64,000 bases of DNA from Lachnospiraceae bacterium AC2029 (GCA_000703065.1 JNLK01000001.1:310001-374000); one strand, 5' to 3'. Shown: positions 1-8,811, counted from the first letter of the stretch. Numbers and translations: made by a program. The notes: generated from the letters alone by a model not told the origin.

Positions 1-474
1 TCCGCTGATATACACCTGATTATCCGTTACTTCTCTCAGGTCCGCAATGGCCTTCATGGTCTCATCCGAGGACATGGTGGAGTCATATACGGCGATCATC
101 AGTGTGGCGTCCCCGTTCTTCAGCATGTCCGTATACTTGGACGGAAGAAGCTCCACGGGAATGGACACATCGAGAAGAGTTCCGTACCAGATGACCTTCG
201 TCACATGGTCCACAGCTTCCATCTTCTCTGCCATGGCCTTGATGTCTTTCTCCTTCATCCCCTCAACGACGATCAGGGAGAATGCCCCGGTTCCGAAGTC
301 CTCCGCAAGAATATCCTGGCCCTGCATGGTCTCGATCTCCTTCGGAAGGTACGTCAGAATGTCATAATTGGTTCTGGTATTCAGGTACCCGATCGCAGCG
401 GGGATCAGAAGGATGACCGCCAGGATCAGGATCGGAATCCGCAGTCTTACGACCGCTCGTCCAAAGCCTTTCAT
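1..474 (-). CDS. MMPL/RND-superfamily exporter, N-terminal part (runs off the window)
   Basis: The first 158 codons are visible. The start is ATG at 474, eight bases after a clear GGAGG. The protein begins MKGFGRAVVRLRIPILILAV, a short basic cytoplasmic tail followed by one membrane helix (about residues 10-30). A long extracytoplasmic segment follows, containing a repeat-type motif ending DYD/ILTYLPKE and a region about substitution of moving lipids or drugs in the known MMPL family (family knowledge, not seen here). This arrangement matches the N-terminus and first porter-like domain of MMPL/YdfJ transporters, which usually have about 700 or more residues and 12 helices; the remainder lies outside the window. 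It is downstream of, and co-oriented with, a TetR gene, with a 25-bp palindrome between them, so repression by that regulator is likely. Confidence 0.75.
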   Translation of the reverse strand, partial: MKGFGRAVVRLRIPILILAVILLIPAAIGYLNTRTNYDILTYLPKEIETMQGQDILAEDFGTGAFSLIVVEGMKEKDIKAMAEKMEAVDHVTKVIWYGTLLDVSIPVELLPSKYTDMLKNGDATLMIAVYDSTMSSDETMKAIADLREVTDNQVYISG

Positions 475-505
475 ACAAAAACACCTCCAATTTAAACAAA
501 CATTC

Positions 506-530
506 AGCCGAAACAATGATTATTTCGGCT
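506..530. promoter_or_regulatory. Near-perfect 25-bp palindrome, candidate TetR operator
   Basis: The arms are AGCCGAAA (506-513) and TTTCGGCT (523-530); 11 of 12 arm positions pair around the central base. It lies between the TetR gene and the exporter start codon, about 30 bp upstream of the exporter ATG. A second inverted pair, TTGTC/GACAA at about 574-590, lies further upstream. The position is typical for a TetR-family operator; binding is inferred. Confidence 0.45.
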
Positions 531-618
531 CATGTATACTATAAATCCGGAGGTGTATTTATTCATTATACAATTGTCGGGAAATGACAAGATTTTTTAC
601 ATTTTTAGAAAATTGTCG

Positions 619-1218
619 TTATAAATTCTCGTTCCGCTGACGGGAAACCTGCTTATATGCCAGTTCCTTACAGGTATCCAGCAGCATCCGCATCCGGGTT
701 GCAACCGTCCGGGAGTCTTCCTTCATCCCCCGTTCGATCCATTCGATCAGCATTCCGCAGACGCCATACGCAAAGAATCTGGCGATAAACCGCTGCTCCT
801 CCTCTTCTACCAGGCTCAGGGTTCTTTCATTATCCACGGACTGCACCCGGAGATACTCGATGGCCGAGGTAAAGATTGCTTCCGTATCCTGCAGAAAGAT
901 CTCCTTTACGTCCGCTTCCGTATGGCGGATGGTATTGATACTGAAGGCGCGCTCCCTGCTGATGGCATCCAGGAGCCCCTCCAGACAGGTATCCCAGTTA
1001 TCCATGGAGATATCCGTCAAGTAGGGAAGAAAAAAATCCTCCTTGTAGATCCATTTTAAAAGGTCGTATTTATCCTGAAAATGATAGTAAAATGTCTGAC
1101 GGTTCACATTGCTTTTTGCGGCGATCTCTCCTACCGATATTTTATCGAAAGGTTTTGTTTCCGAAAGTTCCTTCAGACTCTGAGCTATGATCCTTTTTGT
1201 ATTTAAAACCTCTGACAT
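619..1218 (-). CDS. TetR/AcrR-family transcriptional regulator
   Basis: A 199-residue protein. Residues about 10-55 form the TetR DNA-binding domain, with the characteristic segment VNRQTFYYHFQDKYDLLKW (recognition helix, YYHF and the following helix). The C-terminal half is helical and hydrophobic in patches, as in ligand- or dimer-forming TetR domains; the family member type resembles the DhaS-like TetR_C_8 group. The start at 1218 was chosen over an in-frame ATG at 1233 because the sequence GAGAGGG, which spans the earlier ATG, gives a good ribosome site 6 bases before 1218. It is upstream of and in the same direction as the MMPL exporter and probably represses it. The ligand is unknown. 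Confidence 0.85.
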   Translation of the reverse strand: MSEVLNTKRIIAQSLKELSETKPFDKISVGEIAAKSNVNRQTFYYHFQDKYDLLKWIYKEDFFLPYLTDISMDNWDTCLEGLLDAISRERAFSINTIRHTEADVKEIFLQDTEAIFTSAIEYLRVQSVDNERTLSLVEEEEQRFIARFFAYGVCGMLIEWIERGMKEDSRTVATRMRMLLDTCKELAYKQVSRQRNENL

Positions 1219-1255
1219 GGGTTTCCCTCTCATCGTTGTAATTTATATATCATCA

Positions 1256-1332
1256 CTATTCACGTACCTGCCTATTCGATCACGAACCTTCCGCGCGCCG
1301 CGCGTAAGCATTTTTATGATATACGTGAATAG
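1256..1332. repeat. Dispersed intergenic repeat, copy E1, with 11-bp inverted ends
   Basis: The 77-bp segment is bounded by CTATTCACGTA (1256-1266) and its exact reverse complement (1322-1332). The interior (TTCGATCACGAACCTTCCGC) is also found, diverged, at 2640-2689 and 8738-8790. It lies between the divergently transcribed TetR and LemA-like genes. Confidence 0.5.
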
Positions 1333-1409
1333 TTGCCAAAAATCTATTCTATTCTACCGAAATATGTGTTAAAATTCAAGGAAATAATACGTTTGAAGGA
1401 GGTATCCCC

Positions 1410-1940
1410 GTGGGTATCGCTGGTCTTATCGTTGTTTTGATCATTCTCCTGGTGGGAGGTTTCTATATTCATACCGTAAACCGCGTCAACCGGCTTGACG
1501 GTTCCGCGCGGACTCTGGCCGGAGATATCGATACGATCATCTGGGACAGGAACCATGTCTGGGAGATGATCGTCGCATTTCTGGAGAAGAAGGGCATCAC
1601 ACTGGACGAAGAAATGACGAAGAAGCTCCCTCTCTCCCTGGGGATGCCGGTGTCTCTGCAGATGTCCAATCATACGATCCTGCAGACACGCAGTAAAGCT
1701 CTGGAAGGGATCCTGGAGGAGCATCCGGAGCTGAAGGAGGACGAGGAGCTCAAGTCTCTGACCACACGGCTTGAACAGCTTCGGGTGGACATCATTTCCG
1801 CATCCTCCAAATACAACGCCTCCGCGCGTGTATTCAACGGATACGTGGAAGGCGGTTTTGCCAGCTTTGTAGCAGCCCGTAAGAATAAGATCGCGCGGCC
1901 TTATTTCAGTCATGAACTTGCGGAGGTAGGTATCAAATGA
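1410..1940 (+). CDS. LemA-family membrane protein
   Basis: A 176-residue protein starting at GTG 1410 behind a textbook AAGGAGGT. Residues 3-20 form a single N-terminal membrane helix with almost no cytoplasmic tail, followed by a long alpha-helical region. The C-terminal segment SASSKYNASARVFNGYVE has the YNxxxxxYN-type pattern of the LemA family (helical-bundle proteins anchored outward by the N-terminal helix; function not well defined). The last four bases overlap the start codon of the response regulator (ATGA), so the two are translationally coupled. Its placement at the head of a two-component operon suggests an accessory role in sensing or in the envelope stress that the system monitors, but that is inference. 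Confidence 0.75.
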   Translation: MGIAGLIVVLIILLVGGFYIHTVNRVNRLDGSARTLAGDIDTIIWDRNHVWEMIVAFLEKKGITLDEEMTKKLPLSLGMPVSLQMSNHTILQTRSKALEGILEEHPELKEDEELKSLTTRLEQLRVDIISASSKYNASARVFNGYVEGGFASFVAARKNKIARPYFSHELAEVGIK

Positions 1941-2608
1941 GAATTCTTGTGGTTGAGGACGAAAAACGCCTGGCGGAGACCATCGCCGACATTATCGAAG
2001 AGGCCGGTGATACGGTGGATGTTCAGAATGACGGAGAAGACGGTTATTACGACGCAGTCTCCGGCATTTATGACGCCATTGTTCTTGACGTCATGCTTCC
2101 GGGCATGAACGGCTTTGACATCCTTCAGAAGATCCGGGAGGAGGGAATCTCCACTCCCGTTCTGATGCTGACCGCACGGACCGAGCTTACCGACCGGGTG
2201 CAGGGACTGAACCTGGGCGCCGACTACTACCTTACCAAGCCCTTTGAAAATGAGGAGCTGGTGGCAACGCTTCACGCCATCATGCGTAGAAAGAGCGATT
2301 TTGTTCCGGACAATGTCACCTTCGGTGATCTGACGCTCTCCCCTTCCTCCTGCGAACTTACCTGCGGAGGAAAGTCCATCAAGCTGAACGCCAAGGAATT
2401 CGAGCTGATGCGTTACCTTATGATCAACGGCAAGACCATTCTTTCCAAGGAAACCCTGATCAATAAGATCTGGGGCTATGATTCCGATGCCGGGGACAAC
2501 AACGTGGAAGCTTACATTTCCTTCCTTCGCCGGAAGCTGAACGCGCTGAAATCCAGGGTATCCATCGTTGTTGTTCGTAAGGTCGGATATCATCTGGACG
2601 AATCCTAG
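1937..2608 (+). CDS. OmpR/PhoB-family response regulator
   Basis: A 223-residue protein. The receiver domain (about residues 1-115) has the acidic pair EDE at 7-9, the phosphoacceptor Asp51 in VLDVMLPGMNG, Thr in MLTARTE and Lys in YYLTKPFE. A winged-helix DNA-binding domain follows (about 125-220), with KEFELMRYLM and VVVRKVGYHLD, typical of OmpR/PhoB. It overlaps the LemA-like gene by 4 bp and is followed, after a 93-bp gap containing a dispersed repeat, by its probable cognate kinase. Its targets cannot be read from the sequence; the neighbouring ABC exporter or M23 peptidase are possibilities only. Confidence 0.93.
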   Translation: MRILVVEDEKRLAETIADIIEEAGDTVDVQNDGEDGYYDAVSGIYDAIVLDVMLPGMNGFDILQKIREEGISTPVLMLTARTELTDRVQGLNLGADYYLTKPFENEELVATLHAIMRRKSDFVPDNVTFGDLTLSPSSCELTCGGKSIKLNAKEFELMRYLMINGKTILSKETLINKIWGYDSDAGDNNVEAYISFLRRKLNALKSRVSIVVVRKVGYHLDES

Positions 2609-2627
2609 TATTCTTTTTCTTACGAAA

Positions 2628-2689
2628 GGTAACATTAACATACCCTTCCATTCGATCAGGGACCTTCCGCGCTTTGCACGAAAGTTACC
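2628..2689. repeat. Dispersed intergenic repeat, copy E2
   Basis: The 62-bp segment between the response regulator and the kinase is bounded by GGTAAC and GTTACC. It shares the interior string ATTCGATCA..GACCTTCCGCGC with copy E1. It fills most of the gap inside the two-component operon and ends about 12 bp before the kinase start codon. Confidence 0.4.
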
Positions 2690-2701
2690 CCAAGAGATAA
2701 T

Positions 2702-4201
2702 ATGAGCGACAAAGACAACAGGAAAGAAAAGAAAGAGAAAAAGACGAACCCGGTGATCCGACGTCTCCGGATCGAATTTATCATCACGATGATGTCCATT
2801 GTGGTGCTTTTTCTGTTGGCCATTTTCGGCTTTCAGTACATTTCCTCCAAACGGACCATGGAGTCGGACTCTCGGGTCGCACTGACGAGGGCACTGAATA
2901 CGACCATCTTCCCCTGGGAGATCTCTGTCTTCCAGTTCGAATTTCCCGGGTCTCCCGACCGACCCGAAGATTCATCCGAGTCAGGTTCCACCGAAACTCC
3001 GCCGGATCTTCCGGAGAATGACGGCCGGGATAGCAAGGGCGAACGTGACGGTCAGGGTGGCCAGGGCGGCAGAGGCGGAGGAAGGATCGAAGGCTACCGG
3101 CTTTCCGAGGTCACCGATCAGCAGGACCGTGTGGCGATCCTGGTTGCATACTATGCTGCGGACGGAACCATCACCATCGCGCGAAACAACATTTTCTTCA
3201 TCGACACCTCGGATGTATCCTCCATCATGACCACGGCCATAGCCAAGAGAGAAGACGACGGAACCATCGATGACCATAATCTTCGCTTTATGAAGAAGCG
3301 GCTGAATGACGGGACCACCGTGGTGGCCTTTGCCGACGTCTCAAGCGAGCGGTCCATCCTGAACGCCGAACTGATCCGCTCTGTCTGGATCAGTCTCGGG
3401 GTCATCGTTGTCATGTTCATTCTGAGCTTCTGGCTTTCCCGCATCACCACCCGCCCGGTGGAACGTGCCTGGAACGACCAGCGGCGGTTTGTGGCGGACG
3501 CATCCCACGAGCTGAAGACGCCGCTTACCGTTATCATGTCGAATACCGATATGGTGGAACGATCGCTGCAGGAGCTGGTGGATGAGACCGAATCTGATAC
3601 CGAAGAAACCACCATTTCCGTACGGAAGCTGCAGCGGAATCTGCACCGCATGGATAACGTGAAGGAAGAAAGCCTTCGAATGAAGGAACTGATTGGCGAG
3701 CTTCTTGAGGTTGCCCGCGGAGACGTGGGACAGCATCCGGAGAACTTTGTGGATCTCTCTCTCAGTGAGATCGCAGAGGACGCTCTTCTGTCCTGGGAAT
3801 CCGTATTCTTTGAAGCCGGAAAGACACTGACCGGCGATATCGATCCCAACCTTACCATAAACGGCGACCGGACCCTGCTCCGGAGACTGATCGAGATCCT
3901 TTTGGATAACGCACTGAAATACAGTAAAGAGAAGTCGGAGATCACATTTTCCCTCAAAAAGGAAAAAGCCCATGGCGGGCGGCGGCAGATCCATCTTTCT
4001 GTGGCGAACGAAGGAACGCCCCTCACCCAGGAGGAACTCTCCCATCTCTTCGACCGGTTCTACCGGGCGGACAGTTCCCGTGAGAAAACCTCCGGCTACG
4101 GCCTGGGACTCTCCATCGCCGAAAGCATCGTGGAGGCACACCACGGCCGGATCTGGGCAGAACCCACGGCAGACGGAAATGCCTTCCATATCGCATTCTG
4201 A
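2702..4201 (+). CDS. Sensor histidine kinase, partner of the adjacent response regulator
   Basis: A 499-residue protein. TM1 is about residues 25-48. The extracytoplasmic loop (about 50-225) is rich in Pro, Ser, Gly and Asp (for example GQGGQGGRGGG), suggesting a flexible stretch rather than a compact ligand pocket. TM2 is about 230-250 and is followed by RITTRPVERAW. The H-box FVADASHELKTPLTVIMSN carries the predicted phosphorylated His269. The ATPase domain has an N-box (LLDNALKYS) and a GYGLGLSIA G-box; the G1 region reads NEGTPL, as in many kinases of this subgroup. It is a class I (HisKA/HATPase_c) kinase, most likely acting on the response regulator just upstream. The start has only a weak ribosome site (AAGAGA), so translation may depend on coupling. 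Confidence 0.9.
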   Translation: MSDKDNRKEKKEKKTNPVIRRLRIEFIITMMSIVVLFLLAIFGFQYISSKRTMESDSRVALTRALNTTIFPWEISVFQFEFPGSPDRPEDSSESGSTETPPDLPENDGRDSKGERDGQGGQGGRGGGRIEGYRLSEVTDQQDRVAILVAYYAADGTITIARNNIFFIDTSDVSSIMTTAIAKREDDGTIDDHNLRFMKKRLNDGTTVVAFADVSSERSILNAELIRSVWISLGVIVVMFILSFWLSRITTRPVERAWNDQRRFVADASHELKTPLTVIMSNTDMVERSLQELVDETESDTEETTISVRKLQRNLHRMDNVKEESLRMKELIGELLEVARGDVGQHPENFVDLSLSEIAEDALLSWESVFFEAGKTLTGDIDPNLTINGDRTLLRRLIEILLDNALKYSKEKSEITFSLKKEKAHGGRRQIHLSVANEGTPLTQEELSHLFDRFYRADSSREKTSGYGLGLSIAESIVEAHHGRIWAEPTADGNAFHIAF

Positions 4202-4577
4202 GTGCAATACAGGGACGTGCAATACAGGGACGGTTCTGATTCGATCAGAACCGTCCCTATCTGTTCACACCTGTCCCCGGTTTGACGGAACCGACCTTGG
4301 CCTGCAATTCGGTGACGGTTCTGCATGCCCGATTTGTGGAGCAAATCGGGCGCCTGCACAAACGCCCTGGCGTTTGTGCTATAAGCATATCAGCTCGGTA
4401 AAGCGCCGTAAGGTGCTATACCGAGCTGATTGCGTCTATGGTCTGTGCAATTCGGGGACGGTTCTGATCGAATCAGAACCGTCCCTGGCTGTTCACACCT
4501 GTCCCCGGTTTGACGGAACCGACCTTGGCCTGCAATTTGGGGACGGTTCTGATCAAATCAGAACCGTCCCTGGCTGT
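4202..4577. repeat. Array of perfect hairpins including three REP palindromes
   Basis: No gene is present. The segment contains REP palindromes at 4226-4258, 4455-4485 and 4540-4570 (AGGGACGGTTCTGAT/ATCAGAACCGTCCCT). It also contains a GCCCGATTTG hairpin (4328-4352), a GCACAAACGCC hairpin (4356-4379) and an ATCAGCTCGGTA hairpin (4389-4430). Two copies of a spacer unit, CCTGTCCCCGGTTTGACGG, lie between them. Both flanking genes point into the array, so some hairpins may also end transcription. Confidence 0.8.
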
Positions 4578-6239
4578 TCACTCTCCCACGTGGAGGACAT
4601 TCTCCAGGCCCCGTGTCATGGATCTTCGGTAGAACCATGCAAAGAGGAGCACCAGCAGCACCAGCATTCCGACTCCCATCAGGGTGACGGACAGTCCAAG
4701 AACCACATGTCCCAGCACAGCAAGGCCGCCCAGCACGCCTGAGATCACTATTGCGATGGCCATGGCGAAGAAGGTGTTGTAATTCTCCCGGAGGGCCGTC
4801 AGTGCATCCTCCCACACCAGCTTCGGATTCACCGAATCCATCATCATTCCCATGTAGGTCACCACAGCCGAACCCGCCGCCGAGAGCAGCACGTACAGCA
4901 GGATCTGCAGTACCGGCACTCCGGCGTAGATCCCGAAGAACAGGAAGAATGGCGCCGTTCCGAAGAAGCAGACCAGGATACTGATGGCTGCCTTCGCATT
5001 CCACTGGTCCCGGACCGCCACCGGAAGGAACTGGATCACTTCATAATGCTTTCCTTCTCTGGAAAATGCGTTCGAGCCCAGGCTGTTCATTCCTCCCATG
5101 ATCAGCGGGACTGCAACCGCCGCGATCATCACTCCCAGGGCAAATCCGGTATCTCCGTCTCCGATCCTCTCCCGCAGATCCGAGGGCGCCATGGAGGTTC
5201 CCGTGATGGCCGCCGTGATCACCACGAACACCGGCCAGATCAAAGTGATCAGAATGCAGTTCGTGAAGAACACCGGTGTCCTCCGGAGGATCTTCCACTC
5301 TTTAAGCATATAGCTCTTGAATGCACTTCTTTTCTTCAGCGCCTTATCCAGATAAACTGTACGGTTCTTCGCCCGATGCGTTCCCTCTCCCAGCCGGCTC
5401 ACGGAATTGATGTAGAACCGGTCCGCCACCAGCAGGAAGATTCCCAGAACCGCCAGATGCAGTCCTGCATAGATCAGAATGGATAGCACATTTCCGCCGT
5501 TCAGGAAGTCCACCATCAGTGTATTCTGATAGAACACCACATTCATCACATTCAGGAAGGGGATATCCTGACTCGCCGCGCTGACCACCCAGTTATACAC
5601 ATCCAGATCCTTCAGGGACGCCAGGGCAACGCCCGCCAGCGCAAAGACCACCAGCATGAAAATGACGGAGATCCGCCTTACGGTATCCTTCGACTTCACG
5701 ACCCTGGTAAACGCCATCAGCAGGATTCCGATGATCGCGCAGTACAACATCGGGATCAGGGACAGTGTAAGTCCCAGCAGAATGGCGATGGGCCATTTCC
5801 AGATGGGCATCCCGATACTCACGCCGAATCCGATGGTACAGGAAAGGATCATGATGAACTGCATGATATTTTCCATCCGGTACGCCGCGGAGAACTTCGC
5901 AGCCGCAATCTCCCTTCCCCGGATCGGAAGCGGCAGCAGCCGGTCAATATCCGTGGAAAAATAAAGTTCATTGAAAATGACATTGATCCCGAAGACCATG
6001 GTAAATATCCCGATCAGGTGATACATGACCAGAAGTCCGAAATCCGTATGCCCCACCATTTCCAGTGAATCCGTCATCAGATAGGTAAAATACCCGCTGC
6101 CGAAGGCCACCGGGATCATAACGCAGACCACCGCAAATATGGTGAGCGCCAGGATCTGGATCTTCCTCACCTTATCCTTTGGAGGGTCGTATGCGATATC
6201 CTTCATAAACACCTTAACAAGGCGACGATAATTCTTCAT
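4578..6239 (-). CDS. ABC transporter permease (ABC-2 type)
   Basis: A 553-residue protein with about 12 predicted membrane helices in two groups, separated by a cytoplasmic stretch around residues 280-330. The start at 6239 (MKNYRRLVKVFMKDIAYDPP) was chosen because GGGGAGAG sits just upstream; an earlier in-frame ATG lacks one. It lies downstream of, and co-oriented with, the ATPase gene, with a 150-bp gap. Long, poorly conserved permeases of this kind work with a single ATPase as exporters of peptides, lipids or antibiotics. The substrate is not evident. Confidence 0.85.
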   Translation of the reverse strand: MKNYRRLVKVFMKDIAYDPPKDKVRKIQILALTIFAVVCVMIPVAFGSGYFTYLMTDSLEMVGHTDFGLLVMYHLIGIFTMVFGINVIFNELYFSTDIDRLLPLPIRGREIAAAKFSAAYRMENIMQFIMILSCTIGFGVSIGMPIWKWPIAILLGLTLSLIPMLYCAIIGILLMAFTRVVKSKDTVRRISVIFMLVVFALAGVALASLKDLDVYNWVVSAASQDIPFLNVMNVVFYQNTLMVDFLNGGNVLSILIYAGLHLAVLGIFLLVADRFYINSVSRLGEGTHRAKNRTVYLDKALKKRSAFKSYMLKEWKILRRTPVFFTNCILITLIWPVFVVITAAITGTSMAPSDLRERIGDGDTGFALGVMIAAVAVPLIMGGMNSLGSNAFSREGKHYEVIQFLPVAVRDQWNAKAAISILVCFFGTAPFFLFFGIYAGVPVLQILLYVLLSAAGSAVVTYMGMMMDSVNPKLVWEDALTALRENYNTFFAMAIAIVISGVLGGLAVLGHVVLGLSVTLMGVGMLVLLVLLFAWFYRRSMTRGLENVLHVGE

Positions 6240-6389
6240 ATAGTCTCTCCCCGGACATGTCGCCGATCCGCTGTACACATCCGAATATCATTCCGGCTTT
6301 CCGGTATTTCCGCTTCCGGCAATTCCTCTCTCCGGCTTTCCCGTTTCCTTCTCCCAGCGCTCTCTCCGGTATTCCATCCGAATCCCGGA

Positions 6390-7121
6390 TCACACCTCTT
6401 CCGTATCCTTCATCAGTTCAAGGAATACCTTCTCCAGGTCCTCCTCCTTGTGACCGCTCTTCAGCTCCTCCAGCGTTCCGTAGAACCTTTCCTTTCCGCC
6501 GGAAATGATGATCACCCGGTCGCACAGCTTCTCAGCCACCTCAAGCACATGGGTGGAGAACAGCACACTGTTCCCCTTTGCTGCATGCTCCCGCATCATC
6601 CGTTTCAGGTTGAAAGCAGACTGGGGATCCAGACCGATCATCGGCTCATCCAGGATCCAGACCGCCGGATCATGCACCAGTGCAGCGATGATCATGGCCT
6701 TCTGACGCATTCCGTGGGAATAGCTCTGCATCCGGTCCGCCAGCGCCTCCGTCATCCCGAACTGCTCCGCAAAATACGCGGTTCTTTCCTTCCGGTCCTC
6801 TTCGGACACCCCGTAAATATCCGACATAAAGCCCACAAATTCGTACCCCGTCAGCTTCAGGAACATATCCGGATTGTCCGAAATGTACCCGATGATCCGC
6901 TTCGCCTCCAGCGCATCCGGTGCCATCGGCATCCCGTTGATCTTGATCTCGCCCGCATCCGGCCGGAGGATCCCGGTCAGCATCCGGATCGTTGTGGTCT
7001 TCCCCGCCCCGTTCGGCCCGATAAAGCCGACGATCTCGCCGTCCTGAACGGTAAGGGACAGATTGTCCACCGCCGGAGCAGCCTTTCCGTAGGTTTTCGT
7101 TACATGCTTCATTTCAATCAT
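6390..7121 (-). CDS. ABC transporter ATP-binding protein (exporter type)
   Basis: A 243-residue protein. Walker A is GPNGAGKTT, the signature is YSHGMRQK (a variant of LSGGQ), Walker B is AVWILDEPMIGLD, and the switch His is in STHVLE. The start at 7121 (MIEMKHVTKTYGK) gives the normal family length; AAAGGGG lies 12 bases upstream. An upstream in-frame ATG at 7229 would add 36 residues without family resemblance. It forms a transport pair with the downstream permease. The gene is divergent from the M23 peptidase, with about 230 bp between the start codons. Confidence 0.9.
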   Translation of the reverse strand: MIEMKHVTKTYGKAAPAVDNLSLTVQDGEIVGFIGPNGAGKTTTIRMLTGILRPDAGEIKINGMPMAPDALEAKRIIGYISDNPDMFLKLTGYEFVGFMSDIYGVSEEDRKERTAYFAEQFGMTEALADRMQSYSHGMRQKAMIIAALVHDPAVWILDEPMIGLDPQSAFNLKRMMREHAAKGNSVLFSTHVLEVAEKLCDRVIIISGGKERFYGTLEELKSGHKEEDLEKVFLELMKDTEEV

Positions 7122-7248
7122 GGTCGAGTCGGTCCCCTTTCCGTCGGTACATTTCACTCCTGTTTCAGGCCCGAAAGCCCTACATTTATTGTAACAATTT
7201 TCACAAAGAAGTACAGATAATTTATCCAACGTTATAGTGAAAAAAAGA

Positions 7249-7277
7249 TTTACATAACTACTCTCTTGTGCTATAGT
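7249..7277 (+). promoter_or_regulatory. Sigma-A promoter of the M23 peptidase gene
   Basis: TTTACA (7249-7254), a 17-bp spacer and TATAGT (7272-7277). Transcription would start near 7284, leaving an A/T-rich leader of about 65 bp with the ribosome site AAAGGAGG. A direct repeat TGTTAC (twice, about 7283-7300) follows the -10 box. Confidence 0.7.
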
Positions 7278-7348
7278 ATAAATGTTACGAAAATGTTACA
7301 TCATATTTTATTATAAATTCAGAACATATCTCCAAAAGGAGGCATAAA

Positions 7349-8668
7349 ATGCGTAAGATCAAGCGGGTTTTCACAGCCTGTCTTCTGGCGGCTGCATTTG
7401 CAGTTCCCACGTTACCTGCGCTCCCGTCAGATGCCGCAGTCATTCTGGCCGACGAGTCCATTTCCGATATCAAGGAGAAGAATGCGGAACGGGAAGCGAA
7501 AAAGAAGGAAGCCGAGAGCAAGCTCAACAACCTGAACAGCAAAGCGGACGATATCCGTGGCGTGATCGAAGAGCTTGATGAAGAGATCGCACAGTATCAG
7601 GATGCCATTAATGAACTGACGGCGAAGCGAAATGCTCTTCAGGCCAAGTCTTCCGTTACCAAAAATGAACTCCAGATCGCAATGATCGCACAGGAGAATC
7701 AGTACGACAGAATGAAGGAGCGTATCGCCTACTCCTACGAGAACGGCGAGATCCATTATATGGATGCCCTCATCGCTCTGGAAGATTTCTCGAATATCAT
7801 CAATCAGTCCGAGTATGTGGAGCAGGTTTCCTCCTACGATCAGCAGCAGCTGAGCGAACTGATCCAGATCTCCAAAGAGGTTGCCGAGAAGAAGGCTCTT
7901 CTCGCAGAGCAGCTTGAGGAGACGGAGAAAGCCAAAGAGGATACCGAAGCCGAGCAGGATGCCCTCCAGGTGATGCAGGACGGCAAGAAGGCCAAGCTTC
8001 AGGAATACTCCGAAATGATCTCAGAGACCGAGGGTGAGATCAATGAGATCGAAACTCTGATCGCAGAAGGAAATGCCGAGATCGAGCGTCTCGAAGAGGA
8101 ATACAAGCGGAAGCAGGAAGAAGCAAAACGTCAGCGTGAAGAAGCAGCCAGAAAAGCGGCAGAATCTTCTTCCTCATCTTCCTCATCCTCCTCTTCTTCG
8201 GAGAGCTCCGGCAGTTCCGGCAGCTCAAGCAGTGCTGAAGAGAAATATGAGGAACCCGAACCCACCTACAACGACACCGGCTGGGTATGGCCCTGTCCGG
8301 CAAGCCACAGCATCACCTCTTACTTTGGTAACCGGTCCGCTCCGGTGGCAGGTGCAACCACCTATCACGAAGCGATCGACGTAGGTGTTGGAATCGGAAA
8401 TTCCGTAGTGGCCATGGCAGGCGGAACCGTCATGTACACCAGCTCCAGTGGTGCCCGCGGCAACTACATCCGTATCGACCACGGCGGCGGGATCACATCC
8501 CTGTACCAGCATCTTTCCGGCTTCGGAAGCTACAGTGCCGGCGACCATGTAAATGCAGGTGACGTGATCGGATATTCCGGAATGACCGGTATCTGCTCCG
8601 GCCCCCATCTCCACTTCGAGATCTGGGTAAACGGAACACCGGTAAATCCGCTGAACTACGTAAGCTAA
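7349..8668 (+). CDS. Secreted coiled-coil M23-family metallopeptidase (murein hydrolase)
   Basis: A 439-residue protein with a signal peptide (about 1-30, ending near PSDAAV). A long charged coiled coil covers about residues 35-260, a poly-Ser/Gly linker about 272-298, and a C-terminal peptidase M23 (LytM) domain about 310-438. Zinc ligands are visible: His340 and Asp344 in HEAIDVG, and the GPHLHFEIW motif with His420 and His422. This is the architecture of EnvC/PcsB-like division-associated activators or endopeptidases; because all M23 ligands are present, it is probably an active endopeptidase. The ribosome site is AAAGGAGG, 7 bases before ATG. A strong sigma-A promoter precedes it and a terminator hairpin follows, so it is a single-gene unit. 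Confidence 0.92.
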   Translation: MRKIKRVFTACLLAAAFAVPTLPALPSDAAVILADESISDIKEKNAEREAKKKEAESKLNNLNSKADDIRGVIEELDEEIAQYQDAINELTAKRNALQAKSSVTKNELQIAMIAQENQYDRMKERIAYSYENGEIHYMDALIALEDFSNIINQSEYVEQVSSYDQQQLSELIQISKEVAEKKALLAEQLEETEKAKEDTEAEQDALQVMQDGKKAKLQEYSEMISETEGEINEIETLIAEGNAEIERLEEEYKRKQEEAKRQREEAARKAAESSSSSSSSSSSSESSGSSGSSSSAEEKYEEPEPTYNDTGWVWPCPASHSITSYFGNRSAPVAGATTYHEAIDVGVGIGNSVVAMAGGTVMYTSSSGARGNYIRIDHGGGITSLYQHLSGFGSYSAGDHVNAGDVIGYSGMTGICSGPHLHFEIWVNGTPVNPLNYVS

Positions 8669-8691
8669 TATGATATAGAAGCAAATAAACG

Positions 8692-8722
8692 CCCGGCGGC
8701 TCATATGAGTCGCCGGGTTTCT
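8692..8722 (+). terminator. Intrinsic terminator after the M23 peptidase gene
   Basis: A 12-bp stem, CCCGGCGGCTCA/TGAGTCGCCGGG with one mismatch, a 2-base loop, then TTTCTT. It lies 24 bp after the stop codon. Confidence 0.8.
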
Positions 8723-8737
8723 TGTTGTCGTTTTGTC

Positions 8738-8790
8738 CATTCACGTACCTGTTAATTCAATCACGAATATTTCGTGCTTCGCGCGAAGAT
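8738..8790. repeat. Dispersed intergenic repeat, copy E3
   Basis: It begins CATTCACGTACCTG, as in copy E1, and continues with a diverged ATTCAATCACGAATATTTCG core. It contains the inner palindromes CACGAA/TTCGTG and CTTCGCGCGAAG. It lies between the converging M23 and 8812-9450 genes. Confidence 0.45.
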
Positions 8791-8811
8791 TGCGCCTTAC
8801 GCACCTTTTTC

